Part shown: positions 1-11,800 of the stretch, one piece after another | Layout: every line of letters starts with the position of its first letter | Numbering within the stretch: position 1 is the stretch's first letter | NCBI GenBank assembly: GCA_002811675.1 | Contig: PDIM01000012.1 | Span: 4,812-67,939 of the forward strand | DNA from: Ichthyosporea sp. XGB-2017a | Lineage: Eukaryota > Opisthokonta > Ichthyosporea | Reading direction: 5' to 3' | Length of the DNA: 63,128 nucleotides | The notes under the pieces: generated by a model | Seen by the model: only the letters and a program-made list of their open reading frames with translations | Told to the model about the DNA's origin: nothing | The model's database searches: none | Translations under genes and position numbers: made by a program

Positions 1-800
1 AAAGGGTCCTCTAAGGAGAGAGGGCCAAAAAAAAAAAAAAAAAAGGATCGACTATCCACTCACACCCAGTCACGTGTGATAAATCACGTGGTTATTTGGC
101 AAACAAAAAATACAGTTCTCCTTGGGTATGCTGTAGAACCCAACAGAGGCGTTAATGACTATAAGCCCGTGAAGGTCACACCTCCCGACACTAAATTCCC
201 ATGGATCCAGTTGTTTAGATCTTTGTTGATCCATTCTAAGGTTTATATTGTTTTCATAGTTCTTCCATATTTCTCTAAATGAGTGTTTTATATAGGAACT
301 TGTTTTTCAGCATTGTGAAAAGAGGGTAAATCTAGTACACAATACTTTTGACTGCGAACATAGTGAGATTGAAAATTTATTTTGCTCTCGATTAGCTCTG
401 CACTTACTTTCATAATAAGCTAGATTTGACCACAAACCGCAGGTACAAATTCATAGATTTACAAACAGTATAAATAAGTGCACAGCTCTCAATAAACGCT
501 CATCTCTTTGGGCACTACCAGCTAGTAAAATCATTTAGAAATCAAATTTACAAATCAAATCATTTTAATATTAACAAATTTATGTTTACTGTAGCCTTTG
601 CTCGCCTTTGACTAAGCGGATTGAATACTGATTACTATTTACTGTCTACTGAGTACTCAGAGCAGTGACTTATTACTTTAGTGTTTACAGTTTGCTGTTT
701 ATTAGTGTTGTATAGTAATTATTTTTAACTTCTAAGAAATCACTATTCGGAGACCAGAGTTGGGGCTTGCCGTTTGAGTTCCGACTTTACTCTTTCAGAG
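1..800. other. gene-poor left edge
   Basis: I see no convincing coding region here. There is an A-rich run near 27-44 and otherwise AT-rich sequence with short reading frames that lack recognisable motifs. It may be intergenic DNA or the flank of the decayed element that follows. Confidence 0.4.
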
Positions 801-807
801 TTCAGAG

Positions 808-1752
808 TTAAGCTTCGAGAAAATGTATATCATTTGTCATCGCTTGTGGAGACGGTATTGTGTCCTCGGGCACTGAAGAACCTTCAAATGACATTAACAT
901 TGCAAACATACACTTGGGGTAGGACTTGGCCACAACGTACAAAGGTAGATACATGCCTACATGGTCACCATCCAGCGAAGCAGCACAAATCGAAAAAGGT
1001 CTTTCTTTTGCTCTTTCAAAATGGGGATGATTGGCCGTTGATTTCTTTCCCGTCCTTGTTGTTGCTTGGGTTTGCCTGTACAATTTTTTTTTTTCAGAAA
1101 CTGTAGATAGTCAAGACATTCTCTCTCAATCAGGTAGTCATTTTTTTTCACGATTCAAGTGATATGCAACATTGGACGTTGACCCTACAAATGTTTTTCT
1201 GCAACCCTGAATAGTGCATCTGAAAGCTCTTCCTGATTTCACCTTGCCACTGTCGACTTCTTCCTCTTCGATATATTTTCGTACCCAACTGCTTCTTGAT
1301 GTTTGCTGGGCTTTCTTCTTGATCTCCGCACTTTTAGACCGGGCGTCCCTCATAAAGCCTCCAACACTCACTTCATCATGCTATAAAATGGGGGAACCGG
1401 CGGAAACGTATGTTAGTTTCTCTTTTCCCTTCTCCTTTGTGGGTCACTGCTGTTCCGGTAGTGTCCTCCGCTTCTTTTGGTGCTCTAATTTCTCTTCATC
1501 TGAGCCCAAACCACCTTCTTCAAAAGGGTTGAAGTCATCATATCCATTGCATACACCATAACTCTGTTCCTTCCTTTGGCCATCAGCAGCAGTTCGGTGG
1601 ACATCTCCTTGAGCAGCACGATTCTCTTTGCCGGCAGCCTGGGTTTTGGCATTCTCTACATTTTTAGTTTTCTTGCTCGTATAATTTCCAGGCGCATTTC
1701 CTTGCAGTACTTCTCTAAGCCAAGCAGTTGCCCTTGAAGACATTGTTGCCAT
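808..1752 (-). pseudogene. BED-type zinc-finger fragment, possibly a decayed hAT-like DNA transposon
   Basis: Read on the minus strand, a first segment (about 1752-1444) starts at MATMSSRATAW and is hydrophilic and charged. A second segment (about 1380-1138) carries a BED-like zinc finger: SSWVRKYIE, then two cysteines in RCTIQGC, then GSTSNVAYHLNRE. That is the W...C...C...sTSN..HL pattern of BED fingers, which lie at the N-terminus of hAT transposases and of domesticated derivatives. The two segments are separated by stops and a frame change that no obvious splice pair resolves. The finger frame ends at a run of eight A's, after which similar-looking sequence continues in another frame. Further on, 808-1083 encodes RPFSI followed by LPLY, vaguely like the region after the finger in hAT proteins. 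I therefore read it as a decayed plain DNA-transposon or BED gene remnant. A functional multi-exon BED gene is the alternative. Confidence 0.35.
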
Positions 1753-2000
1753 AGATAAAATAAAACATACAAGTAACATATAATCATTATAAATTTTTAG
1801 GTAAAGTAGAATTGAAAGTATATACGGGCTGAAGCGAGGAAGTAGGAACGGTAGTTCTATTCTTATTGGATCCAATTGAATACTCTAATCTTATTAATTG
1901 CCATTTAACAACAACAAATTCCCTGTCAGGTTAAGGGGCACTTACTATAATTCAATTCAAAGGGAAAATTTCTTCGTATTTGCACAGTTGTAGTTTAATG

Positions 2001-2262
2001 CTAAACCGCCGTACATATCTTCTTATCGACAGAAAAGGAACTTAACCCGGTCATCGGACAACATTTGCCTTGTTCTTGAGGAAACTGCTGACACGTTTCT
2101 TTGCCTTGTGAAGCCTGGAAGGTTCCTTTTGGGCACAGTTCACAAGCCAAACGTCCTTTATCGAGAAAAGTAAACAGAGACCCTTGCTTTGTTCTTCGAA
2201 AAGCAACATGTGAGCACAAGTGTGTGCAATGTATTTTGCCATATTTTTCAGCTCTCCCACCT
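2001..2262 (-). other. GCC2/GCC3-like cysteine-rich coding fragment
   Basis: The minus-strand frame contains LACELCPKGTFQASQGKETC, which matches the consensus C..CP.GTF....G...C of GCC2/GCC3 (ephrin-receptor-like) repeats found in extracellular proteins. More cysteines lie on either side. No start codon, signal peptide or complete domain array accompanies it, and a stop lies just upstream in the same frame. It could be an isolated exon of an extracellular protein gene or a relic. The match to the motif is seen directly; everything else is uncertain. Confidence 0.3.
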
Positions 2263-3120
2263 CAGGCCAAATTTTGCTGCAATCGAAGACAATGAAAAGA
2301 AAGTGGAAAATGAAATTAATGAAGATGTAAATGGAAAAAAGGACAAAAAAAAAAGAACTTTGTACAGTTAACAAAAATGACACAACGGGGCTCCGCTGCT
2401 GGTCGAAGGCGTGACCAACATGCTGCAACTTGCAAGGCCCCTCCCCCTAAGGCCTAAAATTACAGTAGCCGTACCCCTTAGGCCTTAGCTAAGTATTAGG
2501 CCTTAGCTAAGTACTGCAATGAAAATCGAAATACTTGCTTGACAGACATAAAATATATATGGCTCAACAATATTCGCATATTGAGTTATCCTGTAATTAT
2601 TCTCCCCGCGTTACAGGCTACAGCCAATGCTTGTCTGGAGTCAGAAAGGGGTTCTGAGTTGTGAGCAGCAACGTGATTGGGCAAAATGGACTATAGACTC
2701 ATCTGTAAATTACAATTGCTTCTCCTTCTCCTATTTATAATGTTTTTATAATTACAAGGAAAGGATGACCAAAGTACAAAAAAAGGGTTGGGGCCTACAG
2801 ATATCCAACTCAGTACTACTGTACTAAGGATTGATGCAAACAGCCAATTATTGGATGGGACAAATGAAAGGCTCATTTTAATTTGCTTGGTAAATTGTGT
2901 AAAAGTGCCGGCCAATAAGCTCAACTCTGGAAAAGACTCAATCTTTGAACACAAATTGCTCCAGTTCCACCGACTTGTTTCGTTATAATCGCCAAAATAC
3001 TGTGCAGACTACAGCTGCACCTCCGCTGCAGTTTCCGATGCAAAGTTCCACTGTGCATATTTATTGTAGTTGCGCACAATGGGCTCAATTATTTTCTCAT
3101 GCTTCATTGTCAGTGAAAGA
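2263..3120. other. intergenic region upstream of CLN3
   Basis: No supported gene. It contains a short perfect tandem duplication at 2478-2513 and AT-rich sequence. Short reading frames here show no recognisable motif. Confidence 0.4.
2478..2513. repeat. 18-bp perfect tandem duplication
   Basis: TTAGGCCTTAGCTAAGTA occurs twice head to tail at 2478-2495 and 2496-2513. The AGGCCT core is palindromic and a related CCTAAGGCCTAA lies just before it. No function is evident. Confidence 0.8.
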
Positions 3121-3121
3121 C

Positions 3122-3128
3122 TATAAAA
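3122..3128 (+). promoter_or_regulatory. possible TATA box for CLN3
   Basis: TATAAAA stands about 170 bases before the CLN3 start codon, in the right orientation. Only the motif and the distance support it. Confidence 0.3.
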
Positions 3129-3296
3129 GACACAATGCCCTTTGTCTTACAGAACTTTCTCCCCTTCCTTCTGCTCTAGTTCAAGAAAGGTGATCTCTCT
3201 AATCCGTCCGTGCATAAATCTTGAGATAATAGTACGACAATCCCAACTCACTACTAGAAGAAACAAATACACTCCAATACCACTATTCCTTACACA

Positions 3297-4613
3297 ATGG
3301 AGTCGAAGAAAGATCAACGGGACCTATCCCAGATTTGTGTTATCGAAACCGATTCTTGCATTCACGTGGATAATCAGGTGGCTAAGAATGTTGAGCCTAA
3401 AGATATGTCTCCTGAAGAATACAGAGCCTACAAACTTAATCTCGTGGCTTTTTTTTGCTTTGGTCTGATCAACAACTTTGCTTACGTCGTTATGAACTCC
3501 GCTGCTGGACAAATTGTGAAAAGTAAACTTCCTTTCGCTACTGTGCTCATTGCAAATGTTGCCCCTGGTCTAGTCATCAAGCTCACTGGGCCCTGGTTTA
3601 TGCACAAAATCCCATACTGGATTAGACTATCCCTTATTGTTGGATTCAGCATGGCCGCTTTCTACATTGTGGCCTTTCTCGGTCCTATCAATGTGTGGGT
3701 CGGTCTTATGGGGGTTGTGTGTGCATCCATCGGAGGGGGAATCGGTGGGCCAACCTTTCTTCCATTGACTAGCTACTACCACAAAAATGTCGTTTCTGCC
3801 TGGTCGTCTGGAACAGGAATGGCTGGAGTTGCTGGGGCGGGTGCGTATCTTCTGGTCCACACAGTAGCGGGACTGGAGGCAAAATGGACCATGGTTGCCT
3901 TTTCTGGGTTTCCTCTTCTACTTTTGGCTGTTTACAATTTTGTATTGCAACAGCCGGCCATTGTCATTGACGCACACGATCTTGGACATGAAGTAGATGA
4001 GGAAGCTTTCAAGAGACGCTTGGAGGATGCTGCTGACAAAACTACCGATCCCACATATACATCACCTCTCTTTACACTTTCAATGAAGGAGCGTGCTGCT
4101 TTGTTAGTTCCTTTGCTTAGATACATGGTCCCTCTCTTTTTTGTCTACTTTGCAGAGTATGCTATCAATTCTGGTGTTCAACCCGCAATGACTTTTGCGG
4201 GTGTGTCAGGATTTGCAGAGAAAGACCAATACGTATATTACCAATTTCTTTACCAGGTGGGTGTTTTCTGCTCACGCTCGTCTGTGAACCTCTTTCACAC
4301 CAAGAAAGTGTGGATCTTTGCCATGGCACAATGCGCCCTGTTTTGTGTCTTTTTCACTGGAGTTCGCTACAGTTACCTTCCCGGAATGTGGTTTACATTT
4401 GTCTTTACATTTGTTGAAGGACTTTTTGGTGGACTTGTGTATGTAAACGCCTTCTACAGCATTGCCAAAAAGGCAAAGCCAGAACACAAAGAGTTTTGCA
4501 TGAGTGTTCCCTGTGCCGCTGATACATTTGGTATTCTCGCCAGTGCCATCTGTAGTCTTTATATCCAAACATATCTCTGCCAATTCAGCGACAGTCCTCA
4601 TTGCGCAAAGTAA
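3297..4613 (+). CDS. CLN3: CLN3/battenin family lysosomal membrane protein
   Basis: A 438-residue intronless gene of normal length for CLN3 (human battenin, yeast Btn1). The hallmark segments appear in order: a first membrane helix with LINNFAYVVMNSAA (about 59-72), a GLGEVTF-like stretch here reading GGGIGGPTFLPLTSYY (about 148-163), VSAWSSGTGMAGVAGAGAYL (about 167-186), VYFAEYAINSG (about 281-291), YQFLYQVGVFCSRSS (about 313-327), and EGLFGGLVYVNAFY followed by EFCM...DTFG near the C-terminus. Several hydrophobic helices agree with a polytopic membrane protein. CLN3 proteins act in lysosomal or vacuolar membranes in pH, amino-acid and glycerophosphodiester homeostasis. The first ATG of the frame is used, and an AATAAA lies 45 bases after the stop. 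A nucleoside transporter was considered first, but the conserved WSSGTG and YFAEY blocks are CLN3-specific. Confidence 0.95.
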   Translation: MESKKDQRDLSQICVIETDSCIHVDNQVAKNVEPKDMSPEEYRAYKLNLVAFFCFGLINNFAYVVMNSAAGQIVKSKLPFATVLIANVAPGLVIKLTGPWFMHKIPYWIRLSLIVGFSMAAFYIVAFLGPINVWVGLMGVVCASIGGGIGGPTFLPLTSYYHKNVVSAWSSGTGMAGVAGAGAYLLVHTVAGLEAKWTMVAFSGFPLLLLAVYNFVLQQPAIVIDAHDLGHEVDEEAFKRRLEDAADKTTDPTYTSPLFTLSMKERAALLVPLLRYMVPLFFVYFAEYAINSGVQPAMTFAGVSGFAEKDQYVYYQFLYQVGVFCSRSSVNLFHTKKVWIFAMAQCALFCVFFTGVRYSYLPGMWFTFVFTFVEGLFGGLVYVNAFYSIAKKAKPEHKEFCMSVPCAADTFGILASAICSLYIQTYLCQFSDSPHCAK

Positions 4614-4917
4614 TGGGCTTTGGGATGAAATGCGTATGTAAAACAGTTGCTTATTAAAATAAAGAGTATACCTGGCAATGCCACCAATAACACTTTTTGT
4701 ACTTCTGTGAAGAATCAGCTTCCCTTTTCGTTTGTTGTTTGCCCAGGCACTCACATTGATGACCATATCTCACCGTCCAAACTACATAGTTTGCTTTATT
4801 TTCTTCATTTTTCTTGGTGCAGGTCTTTCGTTTTCGTTCTTAATTTCGAAAAGGCAGAAAAAAAGATTTTGCTTTATTATGTTCTTACTCGATTCCCTTT
4901 GTTATCAAAGAAGGTTA
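4614..4917. other. convergent 3' spacer between CLN3 and the broken kinase gene
   Basis: About 300 bases of T-rich sequence with the CLN3 poly(A) signal. No gene is supported here. Confidence 0.5.
4658..4663 (+). terminator. poly(A) signal after CLN3
   Basis: AATAAA lies 45 bases beyond the CLN3 stop codon, on the same strand. Confidence 0.5.
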
Positions 4918-5709
4918 CTAGAATATTTCTGGATTATATTCAATAAACTTTTTGTTTGCCCAGCGGAGTTTCTTTTTCATTTCCGGCAAGTGACGCAGAT
5001 TGTCTTCATAAAACAGCATACAGTTGCCGAAGAAAACAAAGTGCCCTTGCTGTTCAAAGGCTTTAATAAATTCTTATTTGTCAAACTGGAAATAGTCAGG
5101 CACAGAGTTCTTTGAAACTCCTTCCATTTCGCAAGCCGAGTTAACGAATCCTTCATAATACGCATCATACAAGTCGTCCAAACACTCCCATGCCTGTTCA
5201 GGAGAACATTTCCCAAGCAACAAGGATTTAAAATCCATGACAGGATTCCCTCTTTCAAAAAAAACAAAGTCCATCATTTTGATGGAGTATCCTTCATTCT
5301 TATACTCTTTGGACGAGAACATGATGCTATTGCACCAAAAGTCTCCATGAAGAAGAGACCGTTGCATAGGATCTGCCCCTTGTCTCACTTTGGCTTGTGT
5401 AATCTTATCAAATATCTCCCCAAACCGACTGCTCAGAAAACGGATGTGCTTTTCCAGATCCTCATCCTCATCGAATCGAAGATCGTTCACATAAGCTTCA
5501 AAGTTTCTTTGCCCCTGCCTTTCAATCCATCCATTCTTCTCTTTCACAGCAGAAACCTCCCCACACACCTTCACTTTGCATCGCTGAACACAGGGCTCCC
5601 TCCCTCTCGCAGCCGAATATACAGCCACGCGGAGGTCACATCCTCTGCACGTTCCGGGACGTTTCCTTTCATACTTCTTACTGGAGTAACACTCCAGTCT
5701 ACTTCTCAC
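4918..5709 (-). pseudogene. CHK/ecdysteroid-kinase-like fragment, 5'-truncated with an internal stop
   Basis: The minus-strand frame carries the C-lobe of a CHK (EcKinase-like, choline-kinase fold) small-molecule kinase. It includes SLLHGDFWCNSIMF, with the Brenner-type H-x-D-x4-N catalytic loop, and KMMDFVFFERGNPVMDF, the equivalent of the IDF(Q) metal-binding motif. The family is usually about 400 residues; here the N-lobe is missing, and only 129 bases separate the frame from the neighbouring gene. A TAA at 5074-5076 follows FQFDK, yet the same frame continues for 51 more sense codons (EFIKAFEQQG... to NPEIF) that look like the expected helical C-terminal tail, ending at 4918-4920. No ATG begins the frame in a sensible place. 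I read it as a pseudogene. A short expressed fragment or stop readthrough is less likely, because neighbouring genes use TAA as a true stop. Confidence 0.6.
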
Positions 5710-5838
5710 TAATCAGTCACTCAAATCCTCCTCCCAGTTGCACAGTTGTGTAAAGAGAAAAAATAACTACACAAAGGGGGTCTAACAATACTAGTGCCCC
5801 GGAAAGTGTGTACTGCAGCGTAAAGATTCCTTTTCTTA

Positions 5839-8800
5839 CTATTCCTCGTTTTCTGACAAAGGCCCCCTTTGAACAACCGACATGCGATTATGAACTTCCG
5901 ACGAAGTTTTGAGTTTTGATAAAATCGACTGAAGGTGTAGCTCTTCTTCCAGCGCCTTTCTTTTTTGCAGTGCGAGGTTCGTTTTAAAAAGGGCAAGGTT
6001 CTTTTTCGTTTGCTTTAAGTGCTGATTTGTATCACTGACATTCGTGGCAGCCTGCTTCCACGCTTGCAAAGCTTCCTCATACTCTGGATCTTTTGTTAGC
6101 ATTGAATTGAAGTGTTTTCGGTTCTGCTCGTACACGTACAGTTCCCGTTCCAAAGGCTCGGCTTCGACTTGGTAGGTTTTCACAATGTCTTGAAGGGTAG
6201 AAATGACACCGTGTTTGACCTCTGATGAACACACATCCCATTCATCCTGGCCTGTTGCATCCGAATTCATTCCCTGAGCAAAGCTACTGTGAGATAAAGT
6301 CTTCACATCGGGGCCCAGAATCACCTCAGCAGAGCCATGGTGGGTTCTTGCGTACTCACGCGCGGTGATAAAGTCTTTCAAAAGTCTCCGCTCCTTAGCT
6401 TCATTATTTACAATAAACCAGTGGTCGACAAACCACGTGATTATCCTCATACTATCTCCCCACCACCCCATACTGGCCTTATAAGAAATTTGTGCTCGCA
6501 CTGCTTTATAATCCTTCACCATTTTGTGGTACCCACTTCCTTCGGCACGGGATCCATCTTGCATTTCCCTAGGCATGCAATTTTCTATTAGATCGAGAAC
6601 GGCTCTTTCTTGTTCGGTTCGCCGACGCTCCAGGCTATTCAAAAGGTCTTCCACCTCTTGGCCAGCAGGTACAAACTTCAGTCGGTCAGCGAGGGTGCTC
6701 TTAAGGCTATTGTAAAGATTTTGGAATTTCTCAGTATTAAAATACAAATATTGGAGTTTGCATTGTTCCGTTTCTTCCACGTAAGGATCCAATCTCTGAG
6801 AGTTCACATTCTCTTCATTAGCTTCCACACCTTTGTTCAACAAAGACGAGCCCCCGTCCAGATTTGGGAATCGCACACGGCCCTTTTCCAGAATCGAAAG
6901 ATAGTCATTTGGCACCTTTGTCATATGTGCCTTTGTTTCATTCAACAGCAGTTGATTTTTACTCATTCGTGATATCGATGTTGCTGGGTCCCCATTTTCA
7001 TATTGCGCTAACAAGTTGGAAACTAGAGAAACCAATTGACAGTCAAATATCGGACTTTCTTTCCTAGAATGGGTTCCTATCTCCAGTACAAGTTTGTCAG
7101 GGGTAAACGACTTACACGTGTCTGGGCATAGTTGAATGTCCAGGGTAGTTTCTTTGCAAATATTTTTGCATTCTTTGCCATTCGCACTCAAAAGATTGCA
7201 CTGACGTATGCACTCAGGGAAATTCATCAACGTAGTTGTTTTACATAGGTTCCGGCAACCAACCGCGTTTGCGAAAGAAATGGCCTTCTGCGACCCAATT
7301 TCGCTAGATGTCACGGGTAGTCCAAACGACGCCAGCATGTGCTGGGTACACCCTTTGAATTCAAACATAGATCGACTAGATAATATCTTTGCTTCACATA
7401 AATCAGAGCATGCTTTATGTTTATCATCGTCCGTAAACCTCACTTTACAGTTGCCTATACAGTCGTGCTTCAGGCTTAGTAGGCATTCACTTTCGCACAA
7501 TTGAAAAGGTTTACTTTCACCTTGGCATTTCTCTGTGCATGACTTTAGATCTTGGGTTGCTGTACCTTTTTCAATTCCACTTCTATTAACATGGCAGAAT
7601 GCGTCACATGCAACATCATTTGATAACCCTTGGCTCCTGCAAGCATCTTGACAATCGGCGGGCTTGTCTGGCATTTTATAGAACGCTCTAAACCAATCTT
7701 CACAGAAGTTCAGGCATTTCGTAGTGGGCTCTGATTCTCTTAAAAGGGTTTGAATGCAGGCAGACGGACATTCTCTTTCTTGAGCCGAATCGGTCACAAT
7801 CGAACACAACGCTGTGCACCCATTTGTATTGGAGAAAAAAAGCTGACACTTATTTCTGCAAATATCATCTTTGCCTGCAATTTGTAGGCAGGTATTTTCG
7901 CATTGGCTGTGCATATTATTATTTTTTCTTCCAAATATACTAGAGCAATTTTCCTGGCATTTAGACAGAATCTTCACATCTTCTGTTTCGCACAGTCGAG
8001 AGCATGATTCTTTGGCAACGAATTTTTCCTTACATAAACGGGGGCATGATGAGCATTCAGTAGCCATGCAATTTCTATTCGCACTTCTTTCAAAGTGCTT
8101 GGTACATGCTTGCTTGCACTTTTCTGGAGCAATGCCAGATTGTGGATAGATGTCGGCACAAATATTTGCGCAATCTCCTGTATCCTTAAATGCTTTTATC
8201 GCCATTTTACATTGTTGTTCACATGAATTCCGCGATTTGTCAACATCTACTAGCTCTGAGTCTACTCTACTAGCACCTTCATCAAGCGTACCACAAAATG
8301 TAATGCACGAATTGGAGTCCGCACAAGGCGTACGGCAATCAAGGCAAATGTTACTACACGTATCACTGCTACCAAATCTATTGACACAGTCAGCTATGCA
8401 TTCCGTGCTCGTCTGGTATATACTATAATACTTGCAAAAGTTGTCAAACAAATTCTCATTTAATTTCGTAAATTCAGCAGCACATGTATCTGCGCATCGC
8501 GGTCCCCCATTGTGTTTGAAAATGCAATTTTGGTCTTTGCAGGAGTGCACGAGCAATTCATTAGGAATATCTTTATCTACAAACATGCGTGTCCACGATG
8601 TTGCAACGTTCTTGTGAAGAGCACACGGTTTTTCAGCTTTGTCTACAATTTTACATTCATAACTGTAATTGCTACTTGTGATGCTTTCGGGGACGCTATC
8701 AACCTTGGCAAAAGCCTCTTTAATATAAGTCGAGCTATCGACCATGGCTACAATGTCATTTCGCATGCTCCATAGCTTTTGTATATGTGTATTTTTAAGT

Positions 8801-11800
8801 ATTAAAATGGCATGCTGTGTAAATTCGATCCCTTGCTTATATATATCAGCCCTTGGATCATTTGCACTCTTGGCCTTCTTCAGCTTTGATTCATATTTAA
8901 GCTTCTTATTTTCTAGGTCAACAAGACGACGACAGTAACGTTCATCATATCTAGCACATACTTCGTCTGTCAATCTAAACGAATGGGTTTCTAATGCATC
9001 TTCGTCCTCCGATTCATCATAAACAACCATATCTTGAGCTTCATAGAGCGCATTTTCATTTAATTCAAATTTGCTTACTGGAAAGGCGTCAAAGTTAAAT
9101 GAAGTACAACTATCCATCGTCAAGCATACTTCACCACCAGTTTCACCGCATGAATGATTTACAATGTCTATACCAACAAGAAGTGCGCATACATAAGCGA
9201 CAGCATTTTTGAGTACAATAGTTATTCCAACTTCGTATAATTCCTGTGAAATTGGTAAAATAGGCCATCCCTTTAGATTATCAAACTTAGTCAAGAGGTT
9301 CCCCAAATCGTCAGAGAAAACAGTAAAAGAAAACATTTTTTGAGGTATCTCGCTATTAGCTCGTAAAACTTTGTCAAGCATATATGTCCAAGAATCTGAC
9401 AACTTATAGTTGTAGCGGCTACTCTCCAAGCACAAATCCTGTTTTTTTCCATTGGAGTCAAATTTCAACCATTTTCTCACTTTTGCATTCATTTCCTGGA
9501 TCTCTTCCTCCCCCATGACGGATTTGCGTGAATCCCATCGAGCTAACAGGGCAGCAGAACTCAACTGCTTTTCTCTCACGGCAGCACTCCATTGACGTTC
9601 CGCTTCTTCGCCTACCCAGAAATGCTCTCTTTCTTCAAAAGCATCTTTAACCTGCTCGTCTGATGCACTTGGATCATAAGGAGGCAAAATATTCATTCCA
9701 GATACATTCCGAGCAAAAGGATTAATACCAACACCAAAAGCCCCATTTGATGTTGTTCCAGTTTTGCTCTCTTCATCGAAGTCCATAAACTCCCTCATGA
9801 TTAGGTCCAGTTCTGAAACAGAGAATGAAGTTTGTTTCTGGTCAAGGAACTGATAATAATCCGCTTCAACCTTATACCAATTAACGCCAATACATTTTGC
9901 AATATAACGATATGTAATGCGCTCAAACAACAAAGTACTATCGACGTTTAAGTCAGGTTGGTTACTCTCGCTGATAAATTTGCCAACTGCATCAAAAAAC
10001 CACGACAAATAGTCGACTGAGCAGGGGGGTGCTGGCCCTTCAGGATCTACATTCTCCGTAAAATGCTTAGCACGAGCGTCTGCCCATTTTTTGCTACTTA
10101 GAAACCGCAAGAACACTTCAAACCCGCTAAGTATTCCTACAGTGTAGTCCGCAAACTGTATATCAGTTTGTGTGCAAACTGCCATATAATACAGCGAAGC
10201 TGAGATGAGCAACTGCTTTCCCTCCTCGCTCAAAACGGCTTTTGTATTTCTAAGCTCCATAACTCGCTCGTATTTTCGATTCATTTTATCCATCAGTATC
10301 TTCAGTTCAGCTTCCTTTATCATAATACTCATATTCATCTGACTCAAAGATACACCAATGTCTTCAATAGACGCCGTAATGCCCTTTAGCGATGCCAAGC
10401 TCTCCTCTAGCATTTCCAGGAGCAGTCGCTGTTGATTCTCAACATAGCGGTACGGACCACTATATGCGGACACGACTGGCTGAAGAAAGTGTGACTTCTC
10501 TTGATGAACAAGATCAACCGCATCTCTCACGCCTTCCACAAATTCCTTAAATTTATGCAAACTCATTGCTTCTCCTTCGTTAAAATTGTCAAGAACCTGG
10601 TTGATTGTGGAATGAACAATCCCAACGCTTTCATCAGGTATATACCATAACAAACATTTTAATTTGATATGCTCCCCTTCTGTACCTATCCAAGAATAAT
10701 CGCGCTTCGCGGGAACTGCGGTAAATCCTGTACATGGAAAATCTGAAGTTTCGGAATATTCTTCACATATATTCTTGCAAAGAAATCTTATTTGCTGGGT
10801 GTCAAGAGAACCACGCGTTTGATTAGCATTGTATGTGGGAGTGCCTTTACTGCTAGCGGATAATTCCTTTTCATTCCCTGCAGCCTTCGCTTCAGCCATA
10901 TGATCTCCATTTAGCGATGAAAAATCAGGGAACGACTTTGACAAGTGCTTTAGGGCGTCGACAATTTTGATTAGATGTCCATTTGTTATGTCTACCCCAT
11001 CTGGAAAATGTTTCCATTGAGGGCCCTGAAACGACGCAAGATTTTGATTAAAAATACAGCTTAGACGAAGGTTATCTTGCGATGCCCTACGATAGCGAGA
11101 GTCCTCGTACATGCGAAAGAATTTCGGCGAGTTAAAAAGTTGGCAGAGAGTTTCATGGTTATGACCCCTACTATCATCATTACGCAAAAGAGTTGAAACT
11201 GTTTTCGAAAATGTATAGGCGTCGCACATTACGTTGCTATGACACCGTTGCATGCATTCAAAGTGACTTAAGGTGATATTGTTGTGGTCAAGCTGAAACC
11301 GCTTTGAAATTGAATCTGGTACTAGGCTCTTGTAAAAATCATTTGAAGAGCCGACTTGTTCTACAACCATTCCATCTACTAAAGTCGCATCGTAGAGTGG
11401 TTTGCAAGGCAGAAAAAACTGGATTTGCAAAAGAGGATGAAGAGATCCGGGCCTTTCTACATTGACCCTGGAGCCATCAAAGTTACCATCTGTATAGTAT
11501 TTATAGAAATTAAAACCAGGCATCGCTTTATGTTGTTCTTTCGGTACTTCACCCAGGGCAAGTTGAACAAGTCCCATATATATTTCAGCTTGCTCCCGAG
11601 TAAATAAAACACACGTGCGCACAGTGCCTGATGTTGGCTTTTGCAAAGGCACCTTCATTTCTCCCCTTGTGTATGCTAAGATATATGATTTTGGAATCCA
11701 CGAGAACATTTCACAGTCGCTGGACTTCAAACACTCCTGACAACATAGATCAAGGGGTACATGATCATACCATCTAAACATTAAATGTCCATTTTTCGAC

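Noticed and set aside
3297-4613. Equilibrative nucleoside transporter
   Set aside because: The polytopic pattern is similar at first sight, but the WSSGTG, YFAEY and YQ.LYQ.GVF.SRSS blocks belong to CLN3.
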